Shown piece by piece: positions 1 through 7,638 of a DNA stretch of 42,442 nt. The position numbers and the translations under genes are program-made. How positions within the stretch are numbered: position 1 is the stretch's first letter; each line of letters starts with the position of its first letter. The notes under the pieces are model-generated. The model worked only from the letters and a program-made list of their open reading frames with translations. It was not told the DNA's origin and searched no databases. The DNA is from Loktanella sp. (GTDB lineage Bacteria > Pseudomonadota > Alphaproteobacteria > Rhodobacterales > Rhodobacteraceae), in NCBI GenBank assembly GCA_024635625.1, contig JAGXIQ010000029.1, positions 1 through 42,442 of the forward strand, written 5' to 3'.

Positions 1-2
1 CC

Positions 3-122
3 ACCAAGTATCTCGACAGCTATCTCAGATGGTTTCATCTCGCAGTGCTTCCAAGGCAGCCAACACCACGCGCAGTCCTCGCCGCAGCAGCAGGTATCCT
101 GCCGGTTAGACCATGTGCATAG
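3..122 (+). other. Open 39-codon stretch entering from the left edge; possible C-terminus of a truncated gene
   Basis: The frame starting at base 3 is open from the window edge to a TAG at 120-122. It reads TKYLDSYLRWFHLAVLPRQP followed by an alanine-rich tail. The first part has a protein-like mix of aromatic, leucine and basic residues of the sort seen at transposase C-termini, but I cannot assign a family. It could equally be a chance opening. The bases from 123 to 194 show nothing else. Confidence 0.2.
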
Positions 123-194
123 CTAATGCGAATTGAGCCAAGGTCTATGTCCTACCGAACGGAATGGCTCCCACACTCTGGCGGCCCTTTTGCT

Positions 195-1313
195 TTAGAA
201 CGGCAGGTAGCTTTCGATCGCCCGCCCGCGCCCGCTCGCATAGTCTTGGGCAACCTTATTCCAGTCGACCAGTGCCGCCGCCGCCCAATTTGACTGCCCA
301 GAGGTCGCGGGGACGCTTGGCACCGGGAAATCGGACGACCCGCCGGACCGATATGTCACCACCTTCTGCCCTTCGCTGAATTCGTCGATGGACTGCGCCC
401 ACGTCCCCTCTGGCAGGATTAAGTCTAACGTTAGGGCCTTGGGCTCGTAGGCGGCTGTGAAAAGCGTGCCAAATCCATCGGTAAACCGGTCTTGTAGCAA
501 TGGCTGGCGGCGGAACTGATGAGACAATGACCTTGGGGCTGTGCGCAGGGTCCGCAAATGGGCGTGGCGTTCGTGCGTGCGGGTAAAGGCCGGGCGATCC
601 GCCTGAGAGCCGTCGCTTTGATGGTTCGTTGCGATAGCCTCTGGCATGCGGCGTGCGCCACCACCGGGATAAAGCTCTACACTGGCGGTCGCGCCTTGCG
701 CGTCGGCAAGGACCACATTGTAGGCCATGTGCGACGGGACGCGGTCAAGTACGGAAAGGGCTTGCCCCACAGTCTCGCAGGTTTCCAGCACATAGCGCAG
801 AATTGTGGTGATTCCAAACCCTTGTCCGGTCTGCGCCCGCCCCCCGTAAGCCAGCGCGATTGACAGACCCGAGTCGTTGATCCCGTCGGACAGCCCCCAA
901 AGGAATTCAACCATCCCCATGACACGCCGCCCAGCCCATGCGGTATGCAGCATCAATCCTTCGTTCAGGTTGGGCGACAGATCATAATTGCGCACAAGCC
1001 GCACATCAGTGTCGTCGGATAAAGCCGCCAGAGAGCACCCGCCAAGATATTGCGGCGGGCACCATGTGGACAGGAACCGCGCGGCGCGGTCGCCATTTCC
1101 AGCCAGAAGGACCAACCGGTCGTAGGTCGCAGTTAGCTCTGGCATATGCTGCTTGATCGCCGCGCGGCAGGCGGTGCGCGACGGCCCGTTGTCACCGCCA
1201 CGTGCTACGAACCAAGGTTCGTATGCGGGCCACGATCGCGCCCAGCGGGCGGCCCATTTGAGACCAGGCGTTGCCTCTGATACGGCGTCGAATGTCAGAG
1301 TCATATCGTTCAT
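195..1313 (-). CDS. C45-family Ntn-type acyltransferase/linear amide hydrolase
   Basis: This 372-residue protein resembles C45 autoproteolytic acyltransferases and amide C-N hydrolases, the acyl-CoA:6-aminopenicillanate acyltransferase group. The likely nucleophile and processing site is Cys93 in GGCSLAAL. It is followed by RNYDLSP (about 108-114), matching the conserved Asn/Asp-rich strand of Ntn hydrolases, and by a WGLSDGINDSGLSIAL segment. No signal peptide is obvious. The ATG at 1311-1313 was chosen because it overlaps the stop of the upstream esterase gene as ATGA, which implies translational coupling. An earlier in-frame start at 1418 would run deep into that gene. The substrate is unknown; family members act on amide or acyl-amino bonds. 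Pairing with an esterase suggests acyl-ester or amide catabolism, but that is inference. Confidence 0.75.
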   Translation of the reverse strand: MNDMTLTFDAVSEATPGLKWAARWARSWPAYEPWFVARGGDNGPSRTACRAAIKQHMPELTATYDRLVLLAGNGDRAARFLSTWCPPQYLGGCSLAALSDDTDVRLVRNYDLSPNLNEGLMLHTAWAGRRVMGMVEFLWGLSDGINDSGLSIALAYGGRAQTGQGFGITTILRYVLETCETVGQALSVLDRVPSHMAYNVVLADAQGATASVELYPGGGARRMPEAIATNHQSDGSQADRPAFTRTHERHAHLRTLRTAPRSLSHQFRRQPLLQDRFTDGFGTLFTAAYEPKALTLDLILPEGTWAQSIDEFSEGQKVVTYRSGGSSDFPVPSVPATSGQSNWAAAALVDWNKVAQDYASGRGRAIESYLPF

Positions 1314-2377
1314 TGCGTTGCCTTTCCGGCATTGTCGAAGAAAAATCGTACCATCTCGGCGCTGGCGTCGGGGCCTTTGGCGTCCGTATAGCTGCCACCG
1401 GGCTGGCCGCCCGACCACGCGTGGCCCAACCCATCGACCCGCCAGTATTCAAGCAGCTTCTGACCCTGCATGTCGCCAGAGGTGCGTAGTTTCCAGCTGC
1501 GGCCTTCGGTTGTGCCGCTCGCTTCGGTTTCTATTGTTTGGGACGATTGCGCGACGACATGGGCGGCGATGCGGTTGCCGTTCACGGGGCTGACGGTGGA
1601 ATCGGCGGTACCGTGGATGACGATGGTCCGCGGAATGGCGCTGCCGGGCGCCGCCACATCGACTCCTTGTCCTGCCATGGCCGCAAAGGCAGAGGGCACG
1701 TCGCGGGCCGCACTGTAGGGTAGACCGGAATGCGCACCGACAGCGGCGAAGACGTCTGGATAAGTCTGCCCAAGGATAATGGCCATTGCGGCACCAGCCG
1801 ACAGACCGGCTACGGCGGTACGTTCTGGCGTGATGCCGTGCTCTGCTGCGAATTGGCGGGTCAGGTCTGCGATTATTGCCGGCTCTCCCTTGTCGCGCAG
1901 CTGGTCGCCCCGGCTAAACCAGTTCCAGCAGGATTGCGCGTTGTCACCGCGCGATTGGCGGGGATAGACGACGATAAAACCGTCACGCTCTGCGAGTGCG
2001 TTCATGCCGGTGCCGATTGCGAAGTCTTCTGGCGTTTGAGTACAGCCGTGCAGCATAACGACAAGCCCGGTGGCGCCGTCGGCGGCAGAGGTCGGAATGT
2101 GCACCAGATAATCGCGGCTGCCAGCGGCACAGCTATGGGTCCCGGTGGCCATCCCGTGGGCTGGTTTCCCCGTTTGGCCGGTCTGACCACCCCAATGCGT
2201 CACGCTGGCAAAGCTGGGCATCTGCATCAAGTCTGGCATCTGCGGCATGGCGTTTGAGGTGCTACTGCTTGGAATCAGGCCGTGCTGTGCCAGCGTGCGA
2301 TTAACAAGATCGTTTGCGGCGGCAAGACGTGCGTCAGCGTTCGCCGGGTGCTTAGCACCTGCGTTGAATTTGAACAT
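1310..2377 (-). CDS. PHB-depolymerase-family (LpqC-like) esterase
   Basis: This 355-residue alpha/beta hydrolase belongs to the polyhydroxybutyrate depolymerase/feruloyl-esterase-type family. The visible triad is Ser193 in GLSAG (191-195), Asp259 in HGTADSTV and His319 in GLGHAWSGG. The oxyanion-side motif MLHGCTQTPEDFA lies at 108-120 and is diagnostic of the family. The start at 2375-2377 is preceded by an AAGGACC ribosome site; an upstream in-frame start at 2494 would overlap the regulator gene. There is no clear signal peptide, so an intracellular role is likely, perhaps on short polyesters or small acyl esters. It lies 40 bp after the RHH regulator and overlaps the C45 gene by 4 bp, so the three genes probably form one operon. 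True PHB specificity cannot be read from the sequence. Confidence 0.85.
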   Translation of the reverse strand: MFKFNAGAKHPANADARLAAANDLVNRTLAQHGLIPSSSTSNAMPQMPDLMQMPSFASVTHWGGQTGQTGKPAHGMATGTHSCAAGSRDYLVHIPTSAADGATGLVVMLHGCTQTPEDFAIGTGMNALAERDGFIVVYPRQSRGDNAQSCWNWFSRGDQLRDKGEPAIIADLTRQFAAEHGITPERTAVAGLSAGAAMAIILGQTYPDVFAAVGAHSGLPYSAARDVPSAFAAMAGQGVDVAAPGSAIPRTIVIHGTADSTVSPVNGNRIAAHVVAQSSQTIETEASGTTEGRSWKLRTSGDMQGQKLLEYWRVDGLGHAWSGGQPGGSYTDAKGPDASAEMVRFFFDNAGKATQ

Positions 2378-2417
2378 TTGTTCGGTCCTTGAACTGGTCC
2401 TGTGGGGGCCTTTTGAA

Positions 2418-2834
2418 TTACTGGATACGGTCTGCGAGGGCGGCCTTGACCTCTGCACTGGCTTGAAGAGCGCCGAGTACAGTGATGGATCCAATGGTGG
2501 CCAACGCCAGATCCGGCGTCACGTCAGGGGCGATCCGCGCAAGGCCCACGACTTTGAGATGCAGGACCTCTCCGGCCTTTTGCAGACTTTCAAGATCGGC
2601 GCGAGTGTAGTCGCGCAGGCCTAGTTCCATCGTGTGACGCTCGATCGACTTGCTGACAGCCTCTGTATGGGTGCTAAGCTGATTGCGGATCGCGGTGCGG
2701 ATAAAATCGGTGCGGTTGGAATAAAAACCCTCTTGCACCAGCAGATCGATCCGACCCAGATCGACATAGCCGAGGTTGATTGTGATTTTTTCGCTGTCCG
2801 GTGTCTTGTCGCGCAGTTGTCTGACGGTGCTCAT
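2418..2834 (-). CDS. Ribbon-helix-helix (CopG/ParD-type) transcriptional regulator
   Basis: A 138-residue protein with an N-terminal RHH fold at about residues 15-53: the beta strand SEKITINLG, then a helix containing LGRIDLLVQEG, then YSNRTDFIRTAIRNQL. The SNRTDFIR turn is typical of these dimeric DNA-binding proteins. The remaining 85 residues are predicted helical with a hydrophobic tail and may be an oligomerisation or ligand domain; I do not recognise it. The start at 2832-2834 follows GGAGAAA. A much longer in-frame extension upstream (to 3194) crosses the promoter region and is rejected. It is the first gene of the esterase operon, and CATCC/GGATG sites just upstream of its start suggest autorepression. 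Confidence 0.85.
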   Translation of the reverse strand: MSTVRQLRDKTPDSEKITINLGYVDLGRIDLLVQEGFYSNRTDFIRTAIRNQLSTHTEAVSKSIERHTMELGLRDYTRADLESLQKAGEVLHLKVVGLARIAPDVTPDLALATIGSITVLGALQASAEVKAALADRIQ

Positions 2835-2843
2835 TGTGTTTCT

Positions 2844-2869
2844 CCATCCGTATGGATGGTATATGGATG
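2844..2869. promoter_or_regulatory. Putative RHH operator: inverted and direct GGATG half-sites
   Basis: CCATCC (2844-2849) and GGATGG (2854-2859) form a palindrome around GTAT. TATGGATG at 2851-2858 is repeated exactly at 2862-2869, an 11-bp step or about one helical turn. The cluster begins 10 bp upstream of the RHH start codon, overlapping the expected leader and promoter. Helically phased short repeats are the usual target of RHH dimers, so autoregulation is the natural inference. Confidence 0.5.
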
Positions 2870-2925
2870 TTGTATCGTCTGTCGCAAGGGGCTTGTCACT
2901 AATGCGCGGAATTTCCCGCATGATC

Positions 2926-2939
2926 TTGCGATTTCGCAA
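2926..2939. promoter_or_regulatory. 14-bp dyad in the divergent intergenic region
   Basis: TTGCG-ATTT-CGCAA is a perfect 5-bp-arm dyad followed by TTTTAACG. It lies between the RHH gene and the divergent sugar dehydrogenase, about 66 bp upstream of the latter's start. It could be an operator or a small hairpin; nothing further supports either reading. Confidence 0.25.
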
Positions 2940-3004
2940 TTTTAACGTTTTGATTGGCCAGTGCGGCGGATCGGCGTTGCGAATTGATGTGAAATGGGAC
3001 GACG

Positions 3005-4294
3005 ATGGATTTTCTGGCACGTGCGACTGCCCTTGTGGGTGGCACGATGGTTTTGCTGCGACGGATGAGCGCGCCCACCCTGCAGGCCATCGGGGCTGCA
3101 CCAACCATCCCAGAGGCAAAAAAACAGGGATTAATGACGCTAAAGATGCCGACTGCGAAGGGCTGGTCCGATGGTCATGTGCCAACGGCTGCACCGGGCC
3201 TGCGCGTCAACGCTTTTGCCAGCGACCTTCTGCACCCCCGCTGGATCGAGGTTTTGCCAAATGGCGACGTGCTGGTGGCAGAGGCACTTCAAGAGGCCAG
3301 CAAGCCGAAAGGTTTGGTTGACCGGGCCGCGCAGGCAACGATGCGCCGCGCCCGGGCGCTGGGCGTCAGCGCCAACCGTATTACCCTGTGGCGTGATGCA
3401 GATGGCGATGGTGTGGCTGAGGAGCGGCATGTATTCCTTGAAAACCAACGTCAGCCCTTTGGCATGGCCTTGGTGGACGGCACTTTTTACGTCGGCAACA
3501 CCGACGGGATCGTGGCGTTCGATTACACCGATGGTGCAACACGGCTAGAGGGGCCGGGCCGCAAGCTGGTGGACTTTAAGCCAGGCGGTCATTGGACGCG
3601 CAGCCTGATCGTATCGCCGGATCGCACCAAAATCTACGCGGGTGTCGGATCGCTGACAAACATCGGTGATGAGGGGATGAAGGCTGAAGAAGGTCGCGCC
3701 TGCATCTGGGAATTGGACCTTGCGACAGAGAAGGCGCGCATCTTTGCGTCTGGCCTGCGCAATGCGGTTGGCACGGCGTGGGAGCCCACGACCGGTGCGC
3801 TGTGGACAGTCGTAAATGAACGCGACGGTTTGGGCGATGAAACGCCGCCGGATTACCTCACACGAGTGCGGGAAGGCGATTTCTATGGCTGGCCGTTTTG
3901 CTATTGGGGTCAGATTGTTGATGACCGCGTCCCGCAAGACGCTGCCTTGGTGGCCAGTGCTGTCACGCCAGATTACGCGCTAGGCGGGCATACAGCGTCG
4001 CTTGGCCTTTGCTGGATGCCAGAAGGGACCTTGCCGGGCTTCGGCGCAGGTATGGTCATCGGTCAGCATGGATCGTGGAATCGCTCTACGCTAAGTGGGT
4101 ATCGAATGATCCATGTACCTTTCAAAGATGGCATGCCCTCCGGTGCGCCGCGCGATATCCTGTCAGGCTTTTTGTCAGAAGATGAAAGGGTGTCCTATGG
4201 GCGTCCGGTGGGCGTGCAGGTAGGGCACGATGGAAAGTCGCTGTTGATGGCCGACGACGTCGGAGACGTGATTTGGCGTGTAACAGGCGCCTGA
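3005..4294 (+). CDS. PQQ-dependent sugar dehydrogenase, glucose/sorbosone dehydrogenase family
   Basis: This 429-residue protein has the six-bladed beta-propeller pattern of soluble PQQ aldose/sorbosone dehydrogenases. Visible landmarks are HPRWIEVLPNGDVLVAE (77-93), a calcium-type DADGDGVAE loop (131-139), GGHWTRSL with the probable catalytic His196, ASGLRNAVGTAWEPTTG, GDFYGWPFCYWG and IGQHGSWNRS. Family members oxidise sugars or sugar aldehydes in the periplasm and pass electrons to the respiratory chain. The N-terminal ~30 residues are hydrophobic and basic but not a textbook signal peptide, so export is uncertain. It is divergent from the RHH-esterase operon, with 170 bp between starts, and ends 11 bp from the convergent transglutaminase gene. 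The ATG is preceded only by a weak GGGACG ribosome site. Confidence 0.85.
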   Translation: MDFLARATALVGGTMVLLRRMSAPTLQAIGAAPTIPEAKKQGLMTLKMPTAKGWSDGHVPTAAPGLRVNAFASDLLHPRWIEVLPNGDVLVAEALQEASKPKGLVDRAAQATMRRARALGVSANRITLWRDADGDGVAEERHVFLENQRQPFGMALVDGTFYVGNTDGIVAFDYTDGATRLEGPGRKLVDFKPGGHWTRSLIVSPDRTKIYAGVGSLTNIGDEGMKAEEGRACIWELDLATEKARIFASGLRNAVGTAWEPTTGALWTVVNERDGLGDETPPDYLTRVREGDFYGWPFCYWGQIVDDRVPQDAALVASAVTPDYALGGHTASLGLCWMPEGTLPGFGAGMVIGQHGSWNRSTLSGYRMIHVPFKDGMPSGAPRDILSGFLSEDERVSYGRPVGVQVGHDGKSLLMADDVGDVIWRVTGA

Positions 4295-4305
4295 TCTGCC
4301 ACTTT

Positions 4306-5202
4306 TCAGTTCGCATCATCCCCTGACAGCAGCGGAATGACATCGACGGACTGGCGGCTGCGTTGGCCGCCAGATCCGCGAAGAATGCCACGGATTGGGG
4401 CGACATCGGCATAGTCGCGCCCGTAGGCCACGACAATATGAGAGTTGTCGGCGATCCGATCGTTGGTCGGATCGAACGCCAGCCAGCCTGCTTGCGGGCC
4501 ACACCATGCGCGGACCCAGGCGTGCATCGCATCGGCCCCTTCAAGTCGCGGCTTGCCGGGCGGCGGTTGGGTTCGCAGATAACCACTCACATATCCCGCA
4601 GGTACCCCGATTCCGCGCAGGCAGGCGATCATTATGTGTGAAAAATCCTGACACACACCATGCCGCTTGGCAAAGGCCTCCTCTGCCGGGGTGTCGACGG
4701 TCGTGGCGGTGGAGTCGAACCGCATGTCTGTGTTCAGAGCATGGCCGATGGCCAGCACAGCATCCGCTGTCGTCATGCCGGGTTTGACCAGCGACAGGGC
4801 ATAACGTGTCATTGCCGCATCGCGCGGTACACGGGCGGAAGCGGCGCAGAAATGGACCGGGCTGTCAGGACCCATGTCGCGACAACCCGCAAGGGCATAG
4901 GGCAGGGTGGCCAGTGGCAAAGCCTCTATAATGGGGGCCTGAGATACCATACGGGCGACACGGGCTTGCACCGAAACTTCTACCCCCTTGTGGGGTGTAT
5001 GCAGTGCGAATTCGACCAAGGCATTACCGAAGAAATCAGTACGATCATGGCGTTGATCCGGCACAGGGTGCAAGTTCAGCAGGCCCGCGACCAAGCGTTG
5101 TTCGGGCCCCAGATCGCGTGGCATGACGCAGACCAGATGCCGCCCGGTCGAGGCGGCCCCGGCGTAATCCGTTGCGATGATCAGGCGGATGTCGTAGATC
5201 AT
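4306..5202 (-). CDS. Transglutaminase-like cysteine peptidase (last gene of the ATP-grasp/alpha-E cassette)
   Basis: A 298-residue protein with an N-terminal beta-rich half (Bact_transglu_N type) and a C-terminal transglutaminase core. The catalytic triad is intact: Cys184 in HGVCQDFSH, His227 in AMHAWV, Asp244 in FDPTND. No signal peptide or membrane segment is visible, so it is predicted cytoplasmic. It starts 9 bp after the stop of the ATP-grasp/alpha-E gene and is surely co-transcribed. In bacteria such proteins are usually peptidases or amidases rather than crosslinkers. Here it would act on, or remove, a peptide bond made by the ATP-grasp partner. This is the second transglutaminase domain of the operon, the first being in the DUF2126 protein. 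Confidence 0.9.
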   Translation of the reverse strand: MIYDIRLIIATDYAGAASTGRHLVCVMPRDLGPEQRLVAGLLNLHPVPDQRHDRTDFFGNALVEFALHTPHKGVEVSVQARVARMVSQAPIIEALPLATLPYALAGCRDMGPDSPVHFCAASARVPRDAAMTRYALSLVKPGMTTADAVLAIGHALNTDMRFDSTATTVDTPAEEAFAKRHGVCQDFSHIMIACLRGIGVPAGYVSGYLRTQPPPGKPRLEGADAMHAWVRAWCGPQAGWLAFDPTNDRIADNSHIVVAYGRDYADVAPIRGILRGSGGQRSRQSVDVIPLLSGDDAN

Positions 5203-5211
5203 CGCGTCGCG

Positions 5212-7638
5212 CTAGTGCAGAAACGCGGCGTTCAGAGTGACGGACAGCGCCAGCACCTCTGACAAGGCCGACTGCAGGGACGTTGTATCCAGCGTTTCGA
5301 CCGCGTGGACGGCAAAGGCGGTCTGCAACGTCCGCACCCCACGTTCGAAATCTGTCATGTGACCAAGCGGCGCATCAGCGGTCAGATCGGTGACCCGCGC
5401 CAGCAAGACGTCTAATTGGAACCGCACAGCCCGCGGATTGGCCGAGTCCAACGCCAGTAGGTCGATCACCGTATCGCGGGTCGCGGTGGTGGCGTAGCGC
5501 TGACGGTGAACGATAATGCTGTCGCCAATCTCTATGGCCAGATCAAGCGCGCCATCGGGGGCTGCACGATCGGCAAGCCGCGCAAGTAAGCCTGTCGTCA
5601 TGGCGGCCCGTTCCAAGGCGCGGCCCATGGTCAAAAAATGCCAGCCTGCCGTTCGGTACATGTTGTCGTGGGTCAGACCGGAAAAACCCGCAGCCTTGCG
5701 CAGCAGAACACCAGTCGCCAGCGCTGCATCGTCGCCAGCGCGCGTGGTGGCCTGCATCCGGGTCAGTGTTTTTTCCATGTCAGTCAATGCCGCCCAGCCA
5801 TCAACGCTGAAACGATCGCGGATCTGGCTGGCGGCCTGCACGGCGGCCCCCAACGTCCGGCGCAGCCCCTCTGGGATCGGGGCGTCGGCTTTGACGCCGT
5901 GTTGGGCTAATTGCTCTGTGATGGTATCAAGCAGCGGGCCAGACGCCCCTTCAGAGCGGCGACCGTGTAAAGCACGCAGCAGTCGTAACTGACCTTCTGT
6001 CCGCTCAATATAGCGGCCCAGCCAGAACAGGTTGTCGGCGGCGCGGCTGGGCAACGCTTCTGGCGTGGCGCGGCGGAAGGGGCCGTCACTTGCGCTGGCC
6101 AGCAGGGTCGGCGTGGGGACGGGTGTGTCCGACACAACCCAAACATCGGCAACTGCCCCGCCCCGCCGCATCGACACAGCAGAGGTATCACGCCCTGCAC
6201 CGATCCGTGCAAAGCCGCCGGGCATGACTTGCCAGCCATCCGGTCCACGGGCAAGGAACACGCGCAAGGTCATCGGACGTGGCACAAGTTGGCCATCTTC
6301 GTAGACTGGTGTGGTCGACAGAGTTACCAGTTCCTTTGCCATCAGGTCTGGCGCGTGGGCCGCGAGCCAAGGCCCGACCTGCACTGCGTCGGACTGAAAT
6401 AGGGTGCCGCCGATGGCGTGAGGGCTTGCCGTTTCATAGGGCATCCGGGTTGTCAAGGCTGTGCCGATCATCATGCGAGACGCATGACGGGTGACGTGAT
6501 CCAATTCGGACGCACCACCGCACCACCATGTCGCTACGTTCGGCAGCTTGAGGTCAGCGCCGGTCAGCGCCCGGCTGATAGCGGGAAAAAAGGCCATCAA
6601 TGCCTGCGTTTCGAGCACGCCTACCCCAAGCGCATTGACCATTGTGACATGACCCTGGCGAATAGCCGACATGAGTCCCGGTGTGCCAAGTTGGCTGTCG
6701 CCGCGAAATTCTAACGGGTCAGACCACATTCCGTCCATACGTCGCCACAGCACGTCGATCGGTATCAAGCCCTTTATGGTACGGACGTGCAGCCGGTCGT
6801 TCGTCACTTTCAGGTCGCCGCCTTCCAGTAAGGGCAGACCCAAATAGCGGGCGATATAGGCTTGTTCATAATAGGTGTCCGTCAGCGGCCCCGGCGTCAG
6901 GATTGCGGATCGGCTGGCAGGATCGCCTTTAAGTCCACGCAGCGCCTTGCGGAAACCGTCAAAGAACCCGGCCAGCCGATGAACGTTCGCCTCGCCATAC
7001 AAGTCGGGAAAGACATGGGTTGTCGCAATTCTGTTTTCCAAGGCAAAGCCAGCACCAGACGGAGCGTCGGTCAAGTCCTGCAGAACCCACCATCGACCGT
7101 CGGGACCACGCCCAAGTTCAAACGCGCAGAAATGCAGGAAATGACCGCCGCGTGGTTTAACACCCACCATCGGACGCAGCCATTCCGGATTCGAGGCGAT
7201 AATTTGCGCAGGCAGGTGACCATCTGCGACAAGCTTGTTCGGGCCGTAAAGGTCAGCGGCAATACGTTCTAATAGGCTGACGCGCTGTATCAGGCCGTCG
7301 CTGATGGTGTCCCAGTCGGATTGGGCCAGCACGACCGGTACCGGACTGTAGGGCCAATCGCGGCTGGCGGCGTTTTCGTCGCCGTATTTGCGAAAAAACA
7401 CGCCGGCGTCCGCGAGATGCTGTTCACCTCGGCCAAACGCCTCTGTGATGTCTTTTTGGGTTAGCGACGACAGGTGGTCGATCAGCGGCGCCCAACCGGG
7501 GCGCATACTGCCTGTCGCATCGCACAATTCGTCTGGAACGCCGGGCAATGGGCGATAGCTGTCGAACAGCGACCGCCCTGCCGCCGAGGCTGGCGTCACA
7601 GACCGGGCTTGCGGCGCAGGTCCAGCGTCATCGGACAT
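5212..7638 (-). CDS. Circularly permuted type-2 ATP-grasp protein fused to an alpha-E domain
   Basis: This 808-residue protein joins two proteins that are often separate neighbouring genes. Residues about 80-480 match circularly permuted ATP-grasp ligases ([74 protein letters not shown]). Residues about 528-808 match the alpha-E (DUF403) helical domain, opening with [23 protein letters not shown]-grasp enzymes form amide or peptide bonds through acyl-phosphates; alpha-E function is unknown. The start at 7638 overlaps the end of the DUF2126 gene by 43 bp, indicating tight coupling. This family set was predicted from comparative genomics (Aravind and colleagues' amidoligase survey) to make and process small peptides, but no product is known to me. 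Confidence 0.9.
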   Translation of the reverse strand: MSDDAGPAPQARSVTPASAAGRSLFDSYRPLPGVPDELCDATGSMRPGWAPLIDHLSSLTQKDITEAFGRGEQHLADAGVFFRKYGDENAASRDWPYSPVPVVLAQSDWDTISDGLIQRVSLLERIAADLYGPNKLVADGHLPAQIIASNPEWLRPMVGVKPRGGHFLHFCAFELGRGPDGRWWVLQDLTDAPSGAGFALENRIATTHVFPDLYGEANVHRLAGFFDGFRKALRGLKGDPASRSAILTPGPLTDTYYEQAYIARYLGLPLLEGGDLKVTNDRLHVRTIKGLIPIDVLWRRMDGMWSDPLEFRGDSQLGTPGLMSAIRQGHVTMVNALGVGVLETQALMAFFPAISRALTGADLKLPNVATWWCGGASELDHVTRHASRMMIGTALTTRMPYETASPHAIGGTLFQSDAVQVGPWLAAHAPDLMAKELVTLSTTPVYEDGQLVPRPMTLRVFLARGPDGWQVMPGGFARIGAGRDTSAVSMRRGGAVADVWVVSDTPVPTPTLLASASDGPFRRATPEALPSRAADNLFWLGRYIERTEGQLRLLRALHGRRSEGASGPLLDTITEQLAQHGVKADAPIPEGLRRTLGAAVQAASQIRDRFSVDGWAALTDMEKTLTRMQATTRAGDDAALATGVLLRKAAGFSGLTHDNMYRTAGWHFLTMGRALERAAMTTGLLARLADRAAPDGALDLAIEIGDSIIVHRQRYATTATRDTVIDLLALDSANPRAVRFQLDVLLARVTDLTADAPLGHMTDFERGVRTLQTAFAVHAVETLDTTSLQSALSEVLALSVTLNAAFLH

